DNA of 64,000 bases from Frigididesulfovibrio sp031551885 (lineage in GTDB: Bacteria > Desulfobacterota > Desulfovibrionia > Desulfovibrionales > Desulfovibrionaceae). Positions 8,589 to 17,785 of the stretch are shown here, one piece after another. A program made the position numbers and the translations under genes. The notes beneath the pieces are model-generated. The model was given only the letters and a program-made list of their open reading frames with translations, made no database searches and was not told the DNA's origin. The stretch lies in contig JAVBMX010000037.1 of assembly GCA_031551885.1 (NCBI GenBank), positions 49,368 to 113,367 on the forward strand, written 5' to 3'. The stretch's first letter is position 1. The number at the start of each line of letters is the position of its first letter.

Positions 8589-8831
8589 GCTGTGCTCCTT
8601 TGGGGAAACCTTCGTTAAGGTCGCCTCCGCAACGATATGCCTGAAAACGTGGAAAACAAAGACGCGAACGGGTCTCGCCGTAAAGTCGGGCACTATATCC
8701 TTAAAGACAGGGAGGGCCGCTGCGGCCTCGCCGCGCGGAGCAAGGATAGCGTGTCGCGGCACTTCGGTCCAGCGGAAAGGTCGCGCGTGGAAAGCTTGGG
8801 CCGCTTCCGTTCCGGCTCGTCCGTCGCCGTC

Positions 8832-9182
8832 TTACCACTTCTTGAAGATCAGGAATGCGGCCGCGACCATCAGGGCGAACCCGGCGATGTAGTTCCAGCG
8901 CAGTTCCTCCCCAAGATAGAAGACGGAAAAGACCAGGAACACCGAAAGGGAAATGGCTTCCTGGATGGTTTTCAGCTCGGCGGCATTGAAGTGCCCGTAC
9001 CCGATGCGGTTGGCCGGAACCTGCAGGCAGTATTCAAAAAAAGCGATGCCCCAGCTTGCCGCGATGACGACGGCCAGGGGCATGGCCCGGAATTTCAAGT
9101 GTCCGTACCAGGCGAAGGTCATGAAAATATTGGAAAGCAGCAGCAGGCCGATGGTGGCGAAGGAAGTGGCCAAAGAAGACAT
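8832..9182 (-). CDS. DUF486 / DMT-type small membrane protein
   Basis: A 116-residue protein with four hydrophobic helices. It matches the DUF486 family through FMTFAWYGHLKF, SWGIAFFEYCLQVPANRIGYG, LKTIQEAISLSVFLVFSVFYLGE and a final FLIFKKW. The family looks like half of a drug/metabolite transporter and probably works as a dimer in the inner membrane, but its substrate is unknown. The ATG at 9182 is the family start. An upstream in-frame ATG would add an unlike basic stretch. Confidence 0.85.
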   Translation of the reverse strand: MSSLATSFATIGLLLLSNIFMTFAWYGHLKFRAMPLAVVIAASWGIAFFEYCLQVPANRIGYGHFNAAELKTIQEAISLSVFLVFSVFYLGEELRWNYIAGFALMVAAAFLIFKKW

Positions 9183-9388
9183 GGGAGCTCCCCGAATTCG
9201 TTTTTGGCTGCATACGCTTTTTTGCAGGCAAGGCAAGAGTTTCCCGAAAGGGGCGGGCCGGAACGGCGAGGCCTCTCAATAGAATAAGGATGGAGCGCCG
9301 TTGGAGACGTCCCACCCTTTCTCTGTGGGGAGTGCGCGATGAAAGCGCATGGCGCTTTTCAGGCCGTCGCCCCGGAGCGCCGAACGGA

Positions 9389-9667
9389 TCAGGCCACCGT
9401 GTAGATGCGGACTTCGGGAGCGGCGTCCAGGTAAGGGGCGAGGGCTTTCACCACATCCTGATTGAAGAGGTCGCTCGTGAGGTAGACCTCGGCCTCGGCA
9501 ACGCCGGCGAAGCCGTGCAGAACCTGCACATCCTCGCTTCGCACAAGCAGGTCTTTGGATTTCGCGCCCTTGATCCGTTTCAGGAAGGACTTCTTATACT
9601 TGTGGTAAACGCCGGCGGCGGGACGGTTGGCTTCCGAGACCTTCAGGGTGATTTCCAGGTAGGCCAT
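9389..9667 (-). CDS. Small conserved-looking protein, function unknown
   Basis: 92 residues starting MAYLEITLKVSEANRPAAG. The alternation of strands and helices (a basic KYKKSFLKRIKGAKSKDLLV, then DVQVLHGF and AEVYLTSDLFNQDVVKAL) is compatible with a small alpha/beta fold of the dimeric ferredoxin-like kind, but I do not recognise the family. The start at 9667 has AAGGAG upstream. It is transcribed away from the LysR-type gene that starts 118 bases off. A perfect 18-bp palindrome lies in between, so it is a candidate target of that regulator. It could be a stress or binding protein. Confidence 0.7.
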   Translation of the reverse strand: MAYLEITLKVSEANRPAAGVYHKYKKSFLKRIKGAKSKDLLVRSEDVQVLHGFAGVAEAEVYLTSDLFNQDVVKALAPYLDAAPEVRIYTVA

Positions 9668-9719
9668 TGTTTTTCTCCTTATCAGGTTATACGTTGCAGC
9701 GGGGCACTGTTGGATGAAC

Positions 9720-9737
9720 AATACCCGGCCGGGTATT
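9720..9737. promoter_or_regulatory. Perfect 18-bp palindrome in the divergent LysR/small-protein promoter region
   Basis: AATACCCGGCCGGGTATT is a complete palindrome between the start codons at 9667 and 9786. It has the ATAC...GTAT shape of many LysR-type operators, although the centre is eight bases where N7 is classic. Its position between divergent genes suggests an operator for the LysR-type regulator encoded next to it. Confidence 0.6.
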
Positions 9738-9785
9738 TCAGGAAAAATTGTCTTTTCACATCCGACTTATTTCAAAAGGCTATAT

Positions 9786-10819
9786 ATGAATTCGAGCCGA
9801 CTCCGGTATGTCAAGGCCGTGGCCGAAACAGGCTCTTTTACCCTGGCGGCGGAGCGCTGCCATGTGACGCAACCCACGTTGTCCAACGGCATAGCCCAAC
9901 TCGAGCGGGAGCTTGGGGAGCGCCTGTTCACCCGCACGACCCGAACGGTGGCCCCGACGTCTTTCGGGGAGCACACTCTGCCGTATATCGACGAGGTTCT
10001 GGCCGCTCAGGCGGAACTGCTGCAGGCATCTGAAAATTTCCTCCATCCGACGCGCAATATTGTGCGCATCGGAACCTCGCCGTTGCTTCGGGGCGGTTGG
10101 CTCGCGTCGCTACTTGAAGAATTTCGGAAGACGCACACCGATATGGAGGTCGTTCTGCACGAGCAAAACATGGCGGATCTGTATCGAATGCTCGACGAGG
10201 AGCTGCTGGATTTTGTGTTCGGCGTGGCGGATACGCGCAAACCCTCATGGAGCGGTATTTTTCTCTACCGAGAGTCGCTGTACTTTATTCCGCGCGGGGG
10301 GATTATTTCGCGGAGGAAGAGTCGGTTGCCTTCAAAGACATTGCGTCGGAAACCTTTGTGATGGTTCCCAATGGCTGCGGACTCGCCAGAAGAGCGACCC
10401 GCGCCTTGTTTCGAAATCATCGGCGAAAGCTGCGGGAGTATCCCGGCGAAGCGCTGAGCTATCAGGCCTTGGAAGAGTGGGCGGCTTTGGGCTTGGGCGC
10501 GGCGATTTTGCCCGAGTCAAAACTGACGACCGCCGAGCGGAAAGTGTATCGGTTGACGGATCGAAAAGATGGAGGACCGACCCTGGACTTTGAGGCTGTC
10601 TGGTTGCATACGCCTCGACCGTCGGCCCACCTGCGGCGCTTTGCGGAGTTTCTGACCGGATATCGAGCGGAATGGCGCGGCACACGTACGACGCATTCTT
10701 TTTCAAATAAGCTTTTGCTTCCACTTTTATGCGAAAGGCGGTATAGGCAGTCGAACTGTATCCTGCGGAGTAGGTATGCGCATATACTATCATCTGAGTC
10801 CGTACATCAGCCATCGTGA
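9786..10819 (+). pseudogene. LysR-family transcriptional regulator broken by a frameshift at a G6 tract
   Basis: The first frame (9786-10361) gives a normal LysR winged helix, MNSSRLRYVKAVAETGSFTL and CHVTQPTLSNGIAQLERELGERLF, followed by the start of a substrate-binding domain up to ESLYFIPRG. It then leaves the family. The next frame resumes at DYFAEEESVAFKDIASETFV and carries the rest of that domain to LRRFAEFLTGYRAEWR. The join falls on six G at 10296-10301; seven or four G would restore one reading frame. Read through, the protein is longer than the usual 300 residues because the stop at 10819 lies past the family end and overlaps the next gene. This may be a pseudogene, a phase-variable gene or a sequencing error. 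Confidence 0.75.
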
Positions 10820-11783
10820 GGCCGGGATCGAGTATGTGCGCTGTCTGGAGTCTTTGGGATACGTTGTCGAGACCCGCCCGGAGCGACTGCCGGAGTGTTC
10901 GACGGTTATTTTGCACGACGACCCGATGGCCTTGCCGCAGGTGCGGGCGTCGTTGCCCAACTTCGGCGACAGGCGGGTCATCGCCTATTGCGTGTGGGAG
11001 GGAGATCGGCTGCCGGAGCCGTATCGGCAACGGCTTGAGGTCTATCGGGAGATCTGGACCTGCTCCGCCTGGGTGCGCGAGGTGTTTCACGAACTGCCCG
11101 CTCGGGTGGACGTGGTGCCCCATGTGGTGCGCCGGCTTCCCTTCAGTCGGGAAGACGCGGAATTCGCCCGTTGGGCGGTCGGGGCGGACGACGGGGAATT
11201 TCTGCTTTTTTCCGTGATCGATGGTATCAATCCCCGCAAAAATCTCGCCGGACTTCTGGGGGCGTTCCAGGCCGCCAGGGCCGTGAGTCGCGTTCCCTTA
11301 CGGCTTGTGCTCAAGCAATATCGGGTCAATTTGCCGTTGGGCGACATCCCCGGCGTGCGCTCGTTGTTCGGCAATTTTACCCGGGGGCAGATGGCCGCCC
11401 TGCACGCGGTTTCGCAGGCCTATGTTTCCGCGCATCATGCGGAAGGCTGGGGCCTGGGCATCTCGACCTCAATGGCCTACGGCAGACCCGTCGCGGCCAC
11501 CGGCTGGTCCGGAAATATGGAATACATGAACGCGAGGTGTTCGTTGCCCGTGCCGTACACGATGGTCGCGGTTTCCGACGAAATGTGTCGAAAGTTGCCC
11601 TTGTTCACGCCGGATATGTCCTGGGCCTCCCCCGATATTCCCGCTTTGGCCGGGGCCATGTGCCGCATGGCCGAAGGCCGTATTCCCGAGGACCTTCCCG
11701 GCAAAGCCTCGGCGATTTCGGAGCGCTTCGGACTCCGGGCTGTGGCCGCGCGCTTGAAGGAGTTGCTGGAAAATCCCGCCTGA
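10776..11783 (+). CDS. Glycosyltransferase, GT4-like
   Basis: 335 residues in the GT-B style: an N-terminal half starting MRIYYHLSPYISHREAGIEY, and a C-terminal nucleotide-sugar half with FLLFSVIDGINPRKNLAGLL, AYVSAHHAEGWGLGISTSMA and RPVAATGWSGNMEYM. The EGWG-LGISTSMAYGRPV segment is the donor-site region of GT1/GT4 retaining enzymes. No transmembrane helix is seen, so it is likely cytoplasmic or peripheral. The acceptor is unknown; envelope polysaccharide or protein glycosylation are possible. It overlaps the end of the LysR frame by 44 bases, with no clear ribosome site, so the exact start is uncertain. Confidence 0.8.
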   Translation: MRIYYHLSPYISHREAGIEYVRCLESLGYVVETRPERLPECSTVILHDDPMALPQVRASLPNFGDRRVIAYCVWEGDRLPEPYRQRLEVYREIWTCSAWVREVFHELPARVDVVPHVVRRLPFSREDAEFARWAVGADDGEFLLFSVIDGINPRKNLAGLLGAFQAARAVSRVPLRLVLKQYRVNLPLGDIPGVRSLFGNFTRGQMAALHAVSQAYVSAHHAEGWGLGISTSMAYGRPVAATGWSGNMEYMNARCSLPVPYTMVAVSDEMCRKLPLFTPDMSWASPDIPALAGAMCRMAEGRIPEDLPGKASAISERFGLRAVAARLKELLENPA

Positions 11784-12026
11784 TGCGGGCGGATATTCAA
11801 TCCTTCGCACTCCCTCATTGTCGCTCGGCTTTCGGGATGGGAAAATCCGCGCCTTGTCCTGCGGGTGAGTCGCAGGCGTGGCGAGAAAAATCGCCTGGCG
11901 CCCGACCTGAGCGAGAAGGGCATGTCCCGGCGTGACGCTCCGCTCCGGAAGCCGATGCCGCGCATCCTTGCCTTGACCGGGGAAAGTGACTAAAGAGAGG
12001 GAATACCTGTAGTAAAGGAAAAGAAT

Positions 12027-12272
12027 ATGTGTCTTGCCATCCCTATGCAGATTACCGAACTCAACGCCAACGATATGGCTCGGTGTCGCGTCGGCCAGGG
12101 CGAAACCTTTGTGGATGCCTGCCTTGCCCTGCTGCCGGAGCCGCCGAAAATCGGCGAGTACGTCATTGTGCACGCGGGGTTTGCCCTGCGCACCCTTGAG
12201 CCGGCCGACGCCGAGGAAACGCTGAAACTGTTGCGGGAAATCGCCGCCACGGCCCGTCCGGAAGATTTTTAG
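12027..12272 (+). CDS. hypC: HypC-family hydrogenase maturation chaperone
   Basis: 81 residues starting MCLAIPMQITELNANDMARC. The family-defining N-terminal MCLAIPxxI places C2 where it binds the Fe(CN)2CO precursor with HypD and delivers it to the hydrogenase large subunit. GEYVIVHAGFALRTLEPADAEETL is the standard middle part, and length is typical. AAAGG lies upstream of the start. No other hyp or hydrogenase gene is in the window, so it stands apart from its partners. A strong terminator follows, showing its own transcription unit. Confidence 0.93.
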   Translation: MCLAIPMQITELNANDMARCRVGQGETFVDACLALLPEPPKIGEYVIVHAGFALRTLEPADAEETLKLLREIAATARPEDF

Positions 12273-12325
12273 AAGAACAAGCGAAAGGAGCCTGGGGCGG
12301 TAATGGGCTCCCGAAAAAAGTCGTA

Positions 12326-12370
12326 AGCGGCCTGTTTTAAAGCATCACTTTAAAACAGGCCGCTGTTTTT
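12326..12370 (+). terminator. Rho-independent terminator after hypC
   Basis: The 17-base arms AGCGGCCTGTTTTAAAG and CTTTAAAACAGGCCGCT pair perfectly around CATCA (12343-12347) and are followed by GTTTTT. It lies 54 bases after the hypC stop. Confidence 0.9.
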
Positions 12371-12502
12371 ATGTGCATAAGTGAAAGGTTGGAGGAAAAG
12401 GGGATGGGACACGGGAGAAAGGGAAAGCAGGGCTGCGAAGCGGTTCCTCCCCATGCTTTCACAAAGTGACGTTGTTGCCTTCCCGTTGTGCGGGCGGCAG
12501 TT

Positions 12503-13531
12503 TTAAGGGGCCTTTTCCCCTTCCCCCGCACGCAGCAGCATTTCCGCAGCCGTTACGGGGTTCTCCGCTTCGATTGCCGCCACAAGGGGCCTGTCGCGCA
12601 GTTGCTTGGTGTAGGCTCGGTCGTAGTAGGCCAAAAGAAGCTCCGCGACCATAGTGAGATCGCCTTGCTCCAGAGCTTGACGGGCTTTGGTGTGTTCCGC
12701 GCCGCCCAGGCGCTTTTTGATCCGGTCCAGGGCGTCGCCGATGTCTCCGACGGGCAGGGAGCAGTAGTCCGTCAGAACTCGTTGTAAGCGGTCCGACTCC
12801 GGGGTGCGCAGCACAAAAAGCGGCTCGCGGCGCAGATGAAGGAAAAACGAGCGGGGCAGATTGACGCGCCCGATGTTTTCCGATTCGTCCTCGACCCAGA
12901 TGGGGCGGGAAAGGTCGCAAGCGGCCAAGGCGACGGCGAGGTTGTTTTCAAACTGCGACTGCGTGGGCTGCGGCTTGTCGGGGAAGCCGCCGAAGGCCGA
13001 GCCCCGGTGCAGGGCCAGGCCTTCAAGATCCACGACCTGTTCGCCGTGTTCCCGCAGCAGGGCCAGAACTTCCGTTTTGCCGGAACCGGTTTTGCCGCCC
13101 AGCACCCGCAGGGTCGGAGGATGCTCGAACAGCTTCAAGGCGAAGTTGCGGAAGGCTTTGTACCCGCCGCGCAAAGTCCGAACCTCCAGCCCCAGGGTTT
13201 CGGCCAGCCCGGCCAGTGAACCGCTGCGCATGCCGCCACGCGCGCAGTAGAAAAAGAGGCGCGGTCCAAAGGCCAGAAGCGTCCGGGCCGTCTCCGGCAG
13301 ACGGGGGCCGACGGCTTCAAGGCCCCGCACGACCGCTTCGCTGCGCCCATGTTCCTTGTAGGTGACGCCGACCACGGCGTGTTCCGCGTCGGTGAACAGG
13401 GGCAGGTTGACGGCGCCGGGAATGTGCCCGCGGGCATACTCGGAAGGAGTACGTGCGTCGATGAGCGGAAGGGCGGCGCATGAGGCGATGAAGGCCGCCG
13501 GATCAAGACGGGGACCGGCCGAAGACAGCAC
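12503..13531 (-). CDS. mnmH: tRNA 2-selenouridine synthase
   Basis: MnmH/SelU swaps sulfur for selenium at the wobble uridine (mnm5s2U34 to mnm5se2U34) of Lys, Glu and Gln tRNAs, using selenophosphate and a geranylated intermediate. The 342 residues show the N-terminal rhodanese domain with LIDARTPSEYARGHIPGAVN and the active cysteine C96 in FFYCARGGMRSGS. The P-loop domain GGKTGSGKT (145-153) follows. It starts with GTG at 13531, seven bases after AAGGA. It lies behind the sensor-kinase gene on the same strand with a 60-base gap. Its presence means the cell makes selenophosphate, which supports the Sec reading at 23674. Confidence 0.94.
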   Translation of the reverse strand: MLSSAGPRLDPAAFIASCAALPLIDARTPSEYARGHIPGAVNLPLFTDAEHAVVGVTYKEHGRSEAVVRGLEAVGPRLPETARTLLAFGPRLFFYCARGGMRSGSLAGLAETLGLEVRTLRGGYKAFRNFALKLFEHPPTLRVLGGKTGSGKTEVLALLREHGEQVVDLEGLALHRGSAFGGFPDKPQPTQSQFENNLAVALAACDLSRPIWVEDESENIGRVNLPRSFFLHLRREPLFVLRTPESDRLQRVLTDYCSLPVGDIGDALDRIKKRLGGAEHTKARQALEQGDLTMVAELLLAYYDRAYTKQLRDRPLVAAIEAENPVTAAEMLLRAGEGEKAP

Positions 13532-13591
13532 GGGGGTATCCTTGGAGAGTTGTTGCTTTGTGGGATGAGATTCCCTGGAAAATGAAATGAC

Positions 13592-16500
13592 TCACTCGGT
13601 CGGTCGGTTCGCGGGCAGCAGCGCGCCCACGTGGTTGAGCACCGCCCGCAGTTGTTCGGCGATGATCGGCTTGGAAAGATAATGATCCATGCCCAGGGTC
13701 AGGAACCGTTCTTTGTCGCCGGTCATGGCGTGGGCCGTGAGGGCGATGACCGGCATGCCGGGCGGGATGTTCCGGAGCGGGCCCTGCGGGTCGCCCAGCA
13801 GCTCGCGCACCTGGGCCGAGGGAATAATATCCTCGACATGGCCGCGCCGGATGCGCCCGACCAGCTCGGTGCCGTCCATGACGGGCATCTGGATGTCCGT
13901 GAGCAGGCAGTCGAACGGGCGCAGCAACAAGGCCTCGAGAGCCTGGTGCCCGTCGTCGACGCAGGTCACGGTGTGCCCGTCTTTGCGCAGCAGGGTTTTG
14001 ACCGTCAGTTGGTTGACCGGATCATCTTCGGCCAGCAGGATGTTCAAGATGACGGGCGGCTGCGGCGGGGCCGTGGGATCGACGAGCGACGGCTCGGGTT
14101 CCGTAAGTTTGAAGGGCAGGGAAAGATGCACGGTGGTACCGGCGTTTGTTTCGCTGTCGATGCACAACGCGCCGTTCATAAGCTGCACCAGCCGGCGCAC
14201 GATGCCGAGCCCGAGACCCGAACCGCCGAAGCGTCGGGTGCTGGAACCGTCCAACTGGGTGAAGGCCCGGAACATGTCGTTGATGCGGTCCGGCGGCACG
14301 CCGACCCCTGTATCATGGACCGCCAGATAAATGCGGCAGGCGTTGGGCATATCCGGCATATGAGAGGGCAGCAGGCTGCATTCCACGGTGATGGTACCCT
14401 GCTCGGTAAACTTGAAGGCGTTGCCCACCAGGTTGAAAAGGATCTGGCGCACCCGGGCGTCGTCGCCCAGGAGCACGGGCGGAATGTCCGGGTCCATATC
14501 CAGCTCAAAGGAAAGCTCTTTGCGCACGGCCTCGTGGGTGAACATGCCGAGGGTGGAGCGCACCGTGGCGGCCAGATCGAAGCGGCTGGGTTCGAGCACA
14601 AGCTTGTTGGCCTCGATGCGCGAAAGGTCCAGGATGTCGGAGATGACCCGCAGCAGGCTTCGCCCGGAATATCCCGCCGTGGCCGTCCATTCGGCCTGCT
14701 CCGGCGTCAGAGGGGTCTGCTGCAAGAGTTGCAGCATGCCGAGCATGCCGTTCAGAGGGGTGCGGATTTCGTGGCTCATGTTGGCCAGGAATTCACTCTT
14801 GGCCCGGCCGGCGGCTTCCGCGTCCTCTTTGGCTTTTTGCAGGGTTTCCATGGACCAGCGTCTGCGCAGTTGGTACCACATGCCGTTGATGAACAACTCC
14901 AACTGGCGCAGGTCCGTGGACTCGTACTCCCCTTCCTTTTCCGCCACGGCCGCGAGGCAGACGATGCGGTCGTCCTCGATGACAGGGGCCAGCATATGCC
15001 GGGCCACGGCATGCCCGTCGGCGGGGTGGGGGAAGTCCGTAACCGGGTGATTGAAAATTTCCGCCCGGCGGATCGGGGCTTCTCCGGGTTTGGGCAGCAG
15101 TCTGCCCGGCGGCGGAGGCGGGGCGTCCTCATCGTCCATGCCTTCATGGGACCAATAGATCAGGGTGCGGGCCTTGTCGTCGTCGGGTCTGCGCAGCAGC
15201 AGGTAGCCGACGGTGCTGCCGGTCAGGTGCACGGCCTGATGCAGCGAGAAGCGCGCGACTTCCTCTTCCGGCGCATCGTCCATGTGCGAGAGGCGATAGA
15301 GGGCGGCGAAACGGGCTTCGTTCAGGCGCAGTTCCTGCTCGATCAGGAACATTTCGGTCACGTCGCGGATGATGCAGGCCACCCGGTCCGGTTCCGGGGA
15401 ATACACGCTCAAGGCGTAGCGGGCGGGGCGCTCCTGGGCGGCCATGGATACCTGGCAGGGTTCGCGGGTCGCCAGGGTCTTGCACAGCAGGTCGGCGATA
15501 AAGGCGGCGTCTTTGCCGAAAACCGTGGCCAAATGCTTGCCGACCAACGACTCGACGTTGACGCCCAACATTTTCCCCAGAGCCGGGTTGGCGGCCACAA
15601 GGATGAAATTTTCGTTTTGCTCGTCCGGGCTGTGCGCGCCGGCCAGCGGCGGCTCAAAGAGCATGAAGCCGTCGACCAAGCTGCTGAACAGGGCGTGATA
15701 GTTCTCCGCCATGCGGCGAGAAAACGTCATGTCGCGCATCTGCACAATGGCGGAGAGCACTTCGCCCTCCATGCCGAATTCCGGCCAGAAGCGGCAGTCG
15801 GCGGTGAACTCCCCGACCTGGGGGGAAATCAGGTTCAGCTCCATGTGGACGGGCAGGCCCATTTCAAAAACCCGCCAGAGGTTCTCTTCAAAGGAAGGGG
15901 CGTCGCCTCCGAGGCCAAGCTCGCTGAAATGCCTGCCGACCACCTGCTGTGGAGGAACGCCCAAATACCGTTCAATGCCCGGGCCGATGTCGAGAACGCG
16001 CCCGGAAACGTCGAAGCGGCAGACCACGTCGCCTTCCTCACCGGCCAGCGAACGGAATTTTTCTTCGCTCACCCGCAGGGCGAGCTCCATTTCGCGTTGT
16101 GACGGCGCGTCCTGCACGGCAATGACCATACGCAGGGGGTTGCCGGAGGGATCTTTTTGTATCCCGGCCGTAAACCTGCTCCAAATTCGGTCGACCGGGG
16201 GCAGCATGCGCGAGGCGAGGCAGAAGCGGGCTTTATGTCCTTCAAGCAAGGCTTGAACATTGTCGGCAAAATGTCTGCCGTCTTCGGGGTGCAGGCGGGT
16301 CAAAAGCCAGGCGCACGGGTCGAGGGTCAGCTCCACTCCCGGTCCCACCAATTTATTCCAGCGTTGGTCGGCCTTGACCTGTTTCGTTTTGAGATCCCAC
16401 TCGAGAATGCCGACATCCAGGATGTCCAAGGCTTGCGGGCCTCGTACGCCGCCTCCGCCGGGGAGGAGAGGGGAGATTCCCTCTGTGGGGCCATAGTTTG

Positions 16501-16900
16501 AAGTCGGCAGGGGAACGGATTCGGAGGGCGGGAAAAACAGCGACTTCTCGATGTCGATATAGTCGTCCGGGTGAGCGGCCGCCACCTGATGCACCAACGG
16601 GCTGATTTCTTGCGGTTTTTCCGGGCGAATCTCCTCGGGAGCGTCGGCCCCGATGCTTGGCCGCGTGCGCTCGTCGCCTTCTATGCCCAAGTAATCGCTG
16701 ATGTCGACGGCATCCACCTGCAGGTATTCCGCTTTTTCGGAGTAGGGTGACGGCGGCGTCGGCACTCCGATGCTGGGATCGATGCCCAGCCCGAGCAGCG
16801 CGGCGATGCGGGCCGTTTCACGCTCCAGCGAGGTCACCCGGGCTTTGGCTCTGGTTAAAGCCTCAAGCAGGTTGATATAGTGTTCTTGTTCCAGCGACAT
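13592..16900 (-). CDS. Soluble hybrid sensor histidine kinase with PAS and GAF domains and a receiver
   Basis: 1102 residues without a transmembrane helix, so a cytoplasmic sensor. Order: N-terminal coiled coil (QEHYINLLEALTRAKARVTSLERE), three PAS-like segments (about 170-560), a GAF-like domain (about 570-690), HisKA with H710 in FLANMSHEIRTPLNGM, HATPase (VGNAFKFTEQGTITV; HDTGVGVPPDRI; FGGSGLGLGIVRRLV) and a C-terminal receiver starting NILLAEDDPVNQLTVKTLL with D1002 in CLLTDIQMPVMDGTEL. The ATG at 16900 is chosen over a TTG at 16927 that has no ribosome site. No response regulator gene is adjacent. The signal is unknown. Confidence 0.93.
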   Translation of the reverse strand: MSLEQEHYINLLEALTRAKARVTSLERETARIAALLGLGIDPSIGVPTPPSPYSEKAEYLQVDAVDISDYLGIEGDERTRPSIGADAPEEIRPEKPQEISPLVHQVAAAHPDDYIDIEKSLFFPPSESVPLPTSNYGPTEGISPLLPGGGGVRGPQALDILDVGILEWDLKTKQVKADQRWNKLVGPGVELTLDPCAWLLTRLHPEDGRHFADNVQALLEGHKARFCLASRMLPPVDRIWSRFTAGIQKDPSGNPLRMVIAVQDAPSQREMELALRVSEEKFRSLAGEEGDVVCRFDVSGRVLDIGPGIERYLGVPPQQVVGRHFSELGLGGDAPSFEENLWRVFEMGLPVHMELNLISPQVGEFTADCRFWPEFGMEGEVLSAIVQMRDMTFSRRMAENYHALFSSLVDGFMLFEPPLAGAHSPDEQNENFILVAANPALGKMLGVNVESLVGKHLATVFGKDAAFIADLLCKTLATREPCQVSMAAQERPARYALSVYSPEPDRVACIIRDVTEMFLIEQELRLNEARFAALYRLSHMDDAPEEEVARFSLHQAVHLTGSTVGYLLLRRPDDDKARTLIYWSHEGMDDEDAPPPPPGRLLPKPGEAPIRRAEIFNHPVTDFPHPADGHAVARHMLAPVIEDDRIVCLAAVAEKEGEYESTDLRQLELFINGMWYQLRRRWSMETLQKAKEDAEAAGRAKSEFLANMSHEIRTPLNGMLGMLQLLQQTPLTPEQAEWTATAGYSGRSLLRVISDILDLSRIEANKLVLEPSRFDLAATVRSTLGMFTHEAVRKELSFELDMDPDIPPVLLGDDARVRQILFNLVGNAFKFTEQGTITVECSLLPSHMPDMPNACRIYLAVHDTGVGVPPDRINDMFRAFTQLDGSSTRRFGGSGLGLGIVRRLVQLMNGALCIDSETNAGTTVHLSLPFKLTEPEPSLVDPTAPPQPPVILNILLAEDDPVNQLTVKTLLRKDGHTVTCVDDGHQALEALLLRPFDCLLTDIQMPVMDGTELVGRIRRGHVEDIIPSAQVRELLGDPQGPLRNIPPGMPVIALTAHAMTGDKERFLTLGMDHYLSKPIIAEQLRAVLNHVGALLPANRPTE

Positions 16901-17019
16901 AGAAGGAGAGGAATCCTCCAAAGACAAAATATTTCGAGTGTGCCGGGATATTTTGCCCTATTTGGCGGCAACGGGCAAGGCCGAAAGAATCTTTGGCACG
17001 GTGCCGCGCCGGGGCGGGG

Positions 17020-17781
17020 TTATTTTTTTCGGTCCAACACGCGTCGGACATCGCGGCAGATGCCCATGAGCATATCGAATTCATGCCGACGCAGAGAATT
17101 TTTGCGTAAAAATCGTCGCATGGGTTGCATGAACTGCGCGGGGTTGTCGGCAGGGACGCTGCCCAGGTCGACCAGGGCGGCTTCAAGAGTGCGCAGGGCG
17201 AGTTCCTCTTCGACCAGGGTGACTTTGCGCGAATTCGCGCCGCGCGCGTGCCCGGCCCATTCACGGCGCTCGGAGGGAGAGAAGGGCAGCTCCCGATCCG
17301 CCTTGGCGCATTCGTAAAGAAGCAGCAACACGGCCTGGGCCAGGTTGAGCGAAGAGTGCTCCGCCGGGGTGGGGATGGTCACAAGGCGTGGGCAGAGGTC
17401 CACTTCTTCGTTGGTGAGGCCTCGGTCCTCCGGCCCGAAGACCAGAGCCGCGCGTCCGCCGGAGCGCACGCAGGCCCGTGCTTCAAGCGCGGCCTTTTCG
17501 GGGGGGAGGAGGTATCTGCGCCGCCCGCCGGTGCGGGCCGTGGTGCCGAAGGCAAGCGTGAACGGAGCCAAGGCTTCGGCCAAGGTGGAGACCTCACGGG
17601 CGGCCTCGAGAATGGGCAACCCTTGCGGGGTCGCGAGGGGGGCGCCCTTTTCCAAAACCGGGCGTTCCGGGGCCACCAGGATGAGTTCGGAAACCCCCAT
17701 GTTGGCCATGGCCCTGGCCGCCATACCGACGTTTTCAGGAAAACGCGGCCGCACCAGGATGACGGCGAGATCCTTCGGCAT
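17020..17781 (-). CDS. trmJ: TrmJ-type tRNA/rRNA 2'-O-ribose methyltransferase
   Basis: 253 residues of the SPOUT (SpoU/TrmH) class. N-terminal VILVRPRFPENVGMAARAMANMGVSELILV is motif 1, LVFGPEDRGLTNEEVDLC motif 2 and SSLNLAQAVLLLLYEC motif 3, where the SAM-binding trefoil knot forms. TrmJ methylates the ribose at position 32 of several tRNAs. The C-terminal extension of about 90 residues with RRFLRKNSLRRHEFDMLMG is typical of TrmJ. It starts four bases after the DUF456 stop, so the two are translationally close. Confidence 0.9.
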   Translation of the reverse strand: MPKDLAVILVRPRFPENVGMAARAMANMGVSELILVAPERPVLEKGAPLATPQGLPILEAAREVSTLAEALAPFTLAFGTTARTGGRRRYLLPPEKAALEARACVRSGGRAALVFGPEDRGLTNEEVDLCPRLVTIPTPAEHSSLNLAQAVLLLLYECAKADRELPFSPSERREWAGHARGANSRKVTLVEEELALRTLEAALVDLGSVPADNPAQFMQPMRRFLRKNSLRRHEFDMLMGICRDVRRVLDRKK

Positions 17782-17785
17782 ATTT

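Noticed and set aside
13631..16102. Long plus-strand open frame inside the hybrid kinase gene
   Set aside because: Antisense shadow of the kinase, whose motifs and domain order are unambiguous.
16901..16927. TTG start for the hybrid kinase
   Set aside because: No ribosome site precedes it, while GGAGG lies before the ATG at 16900.
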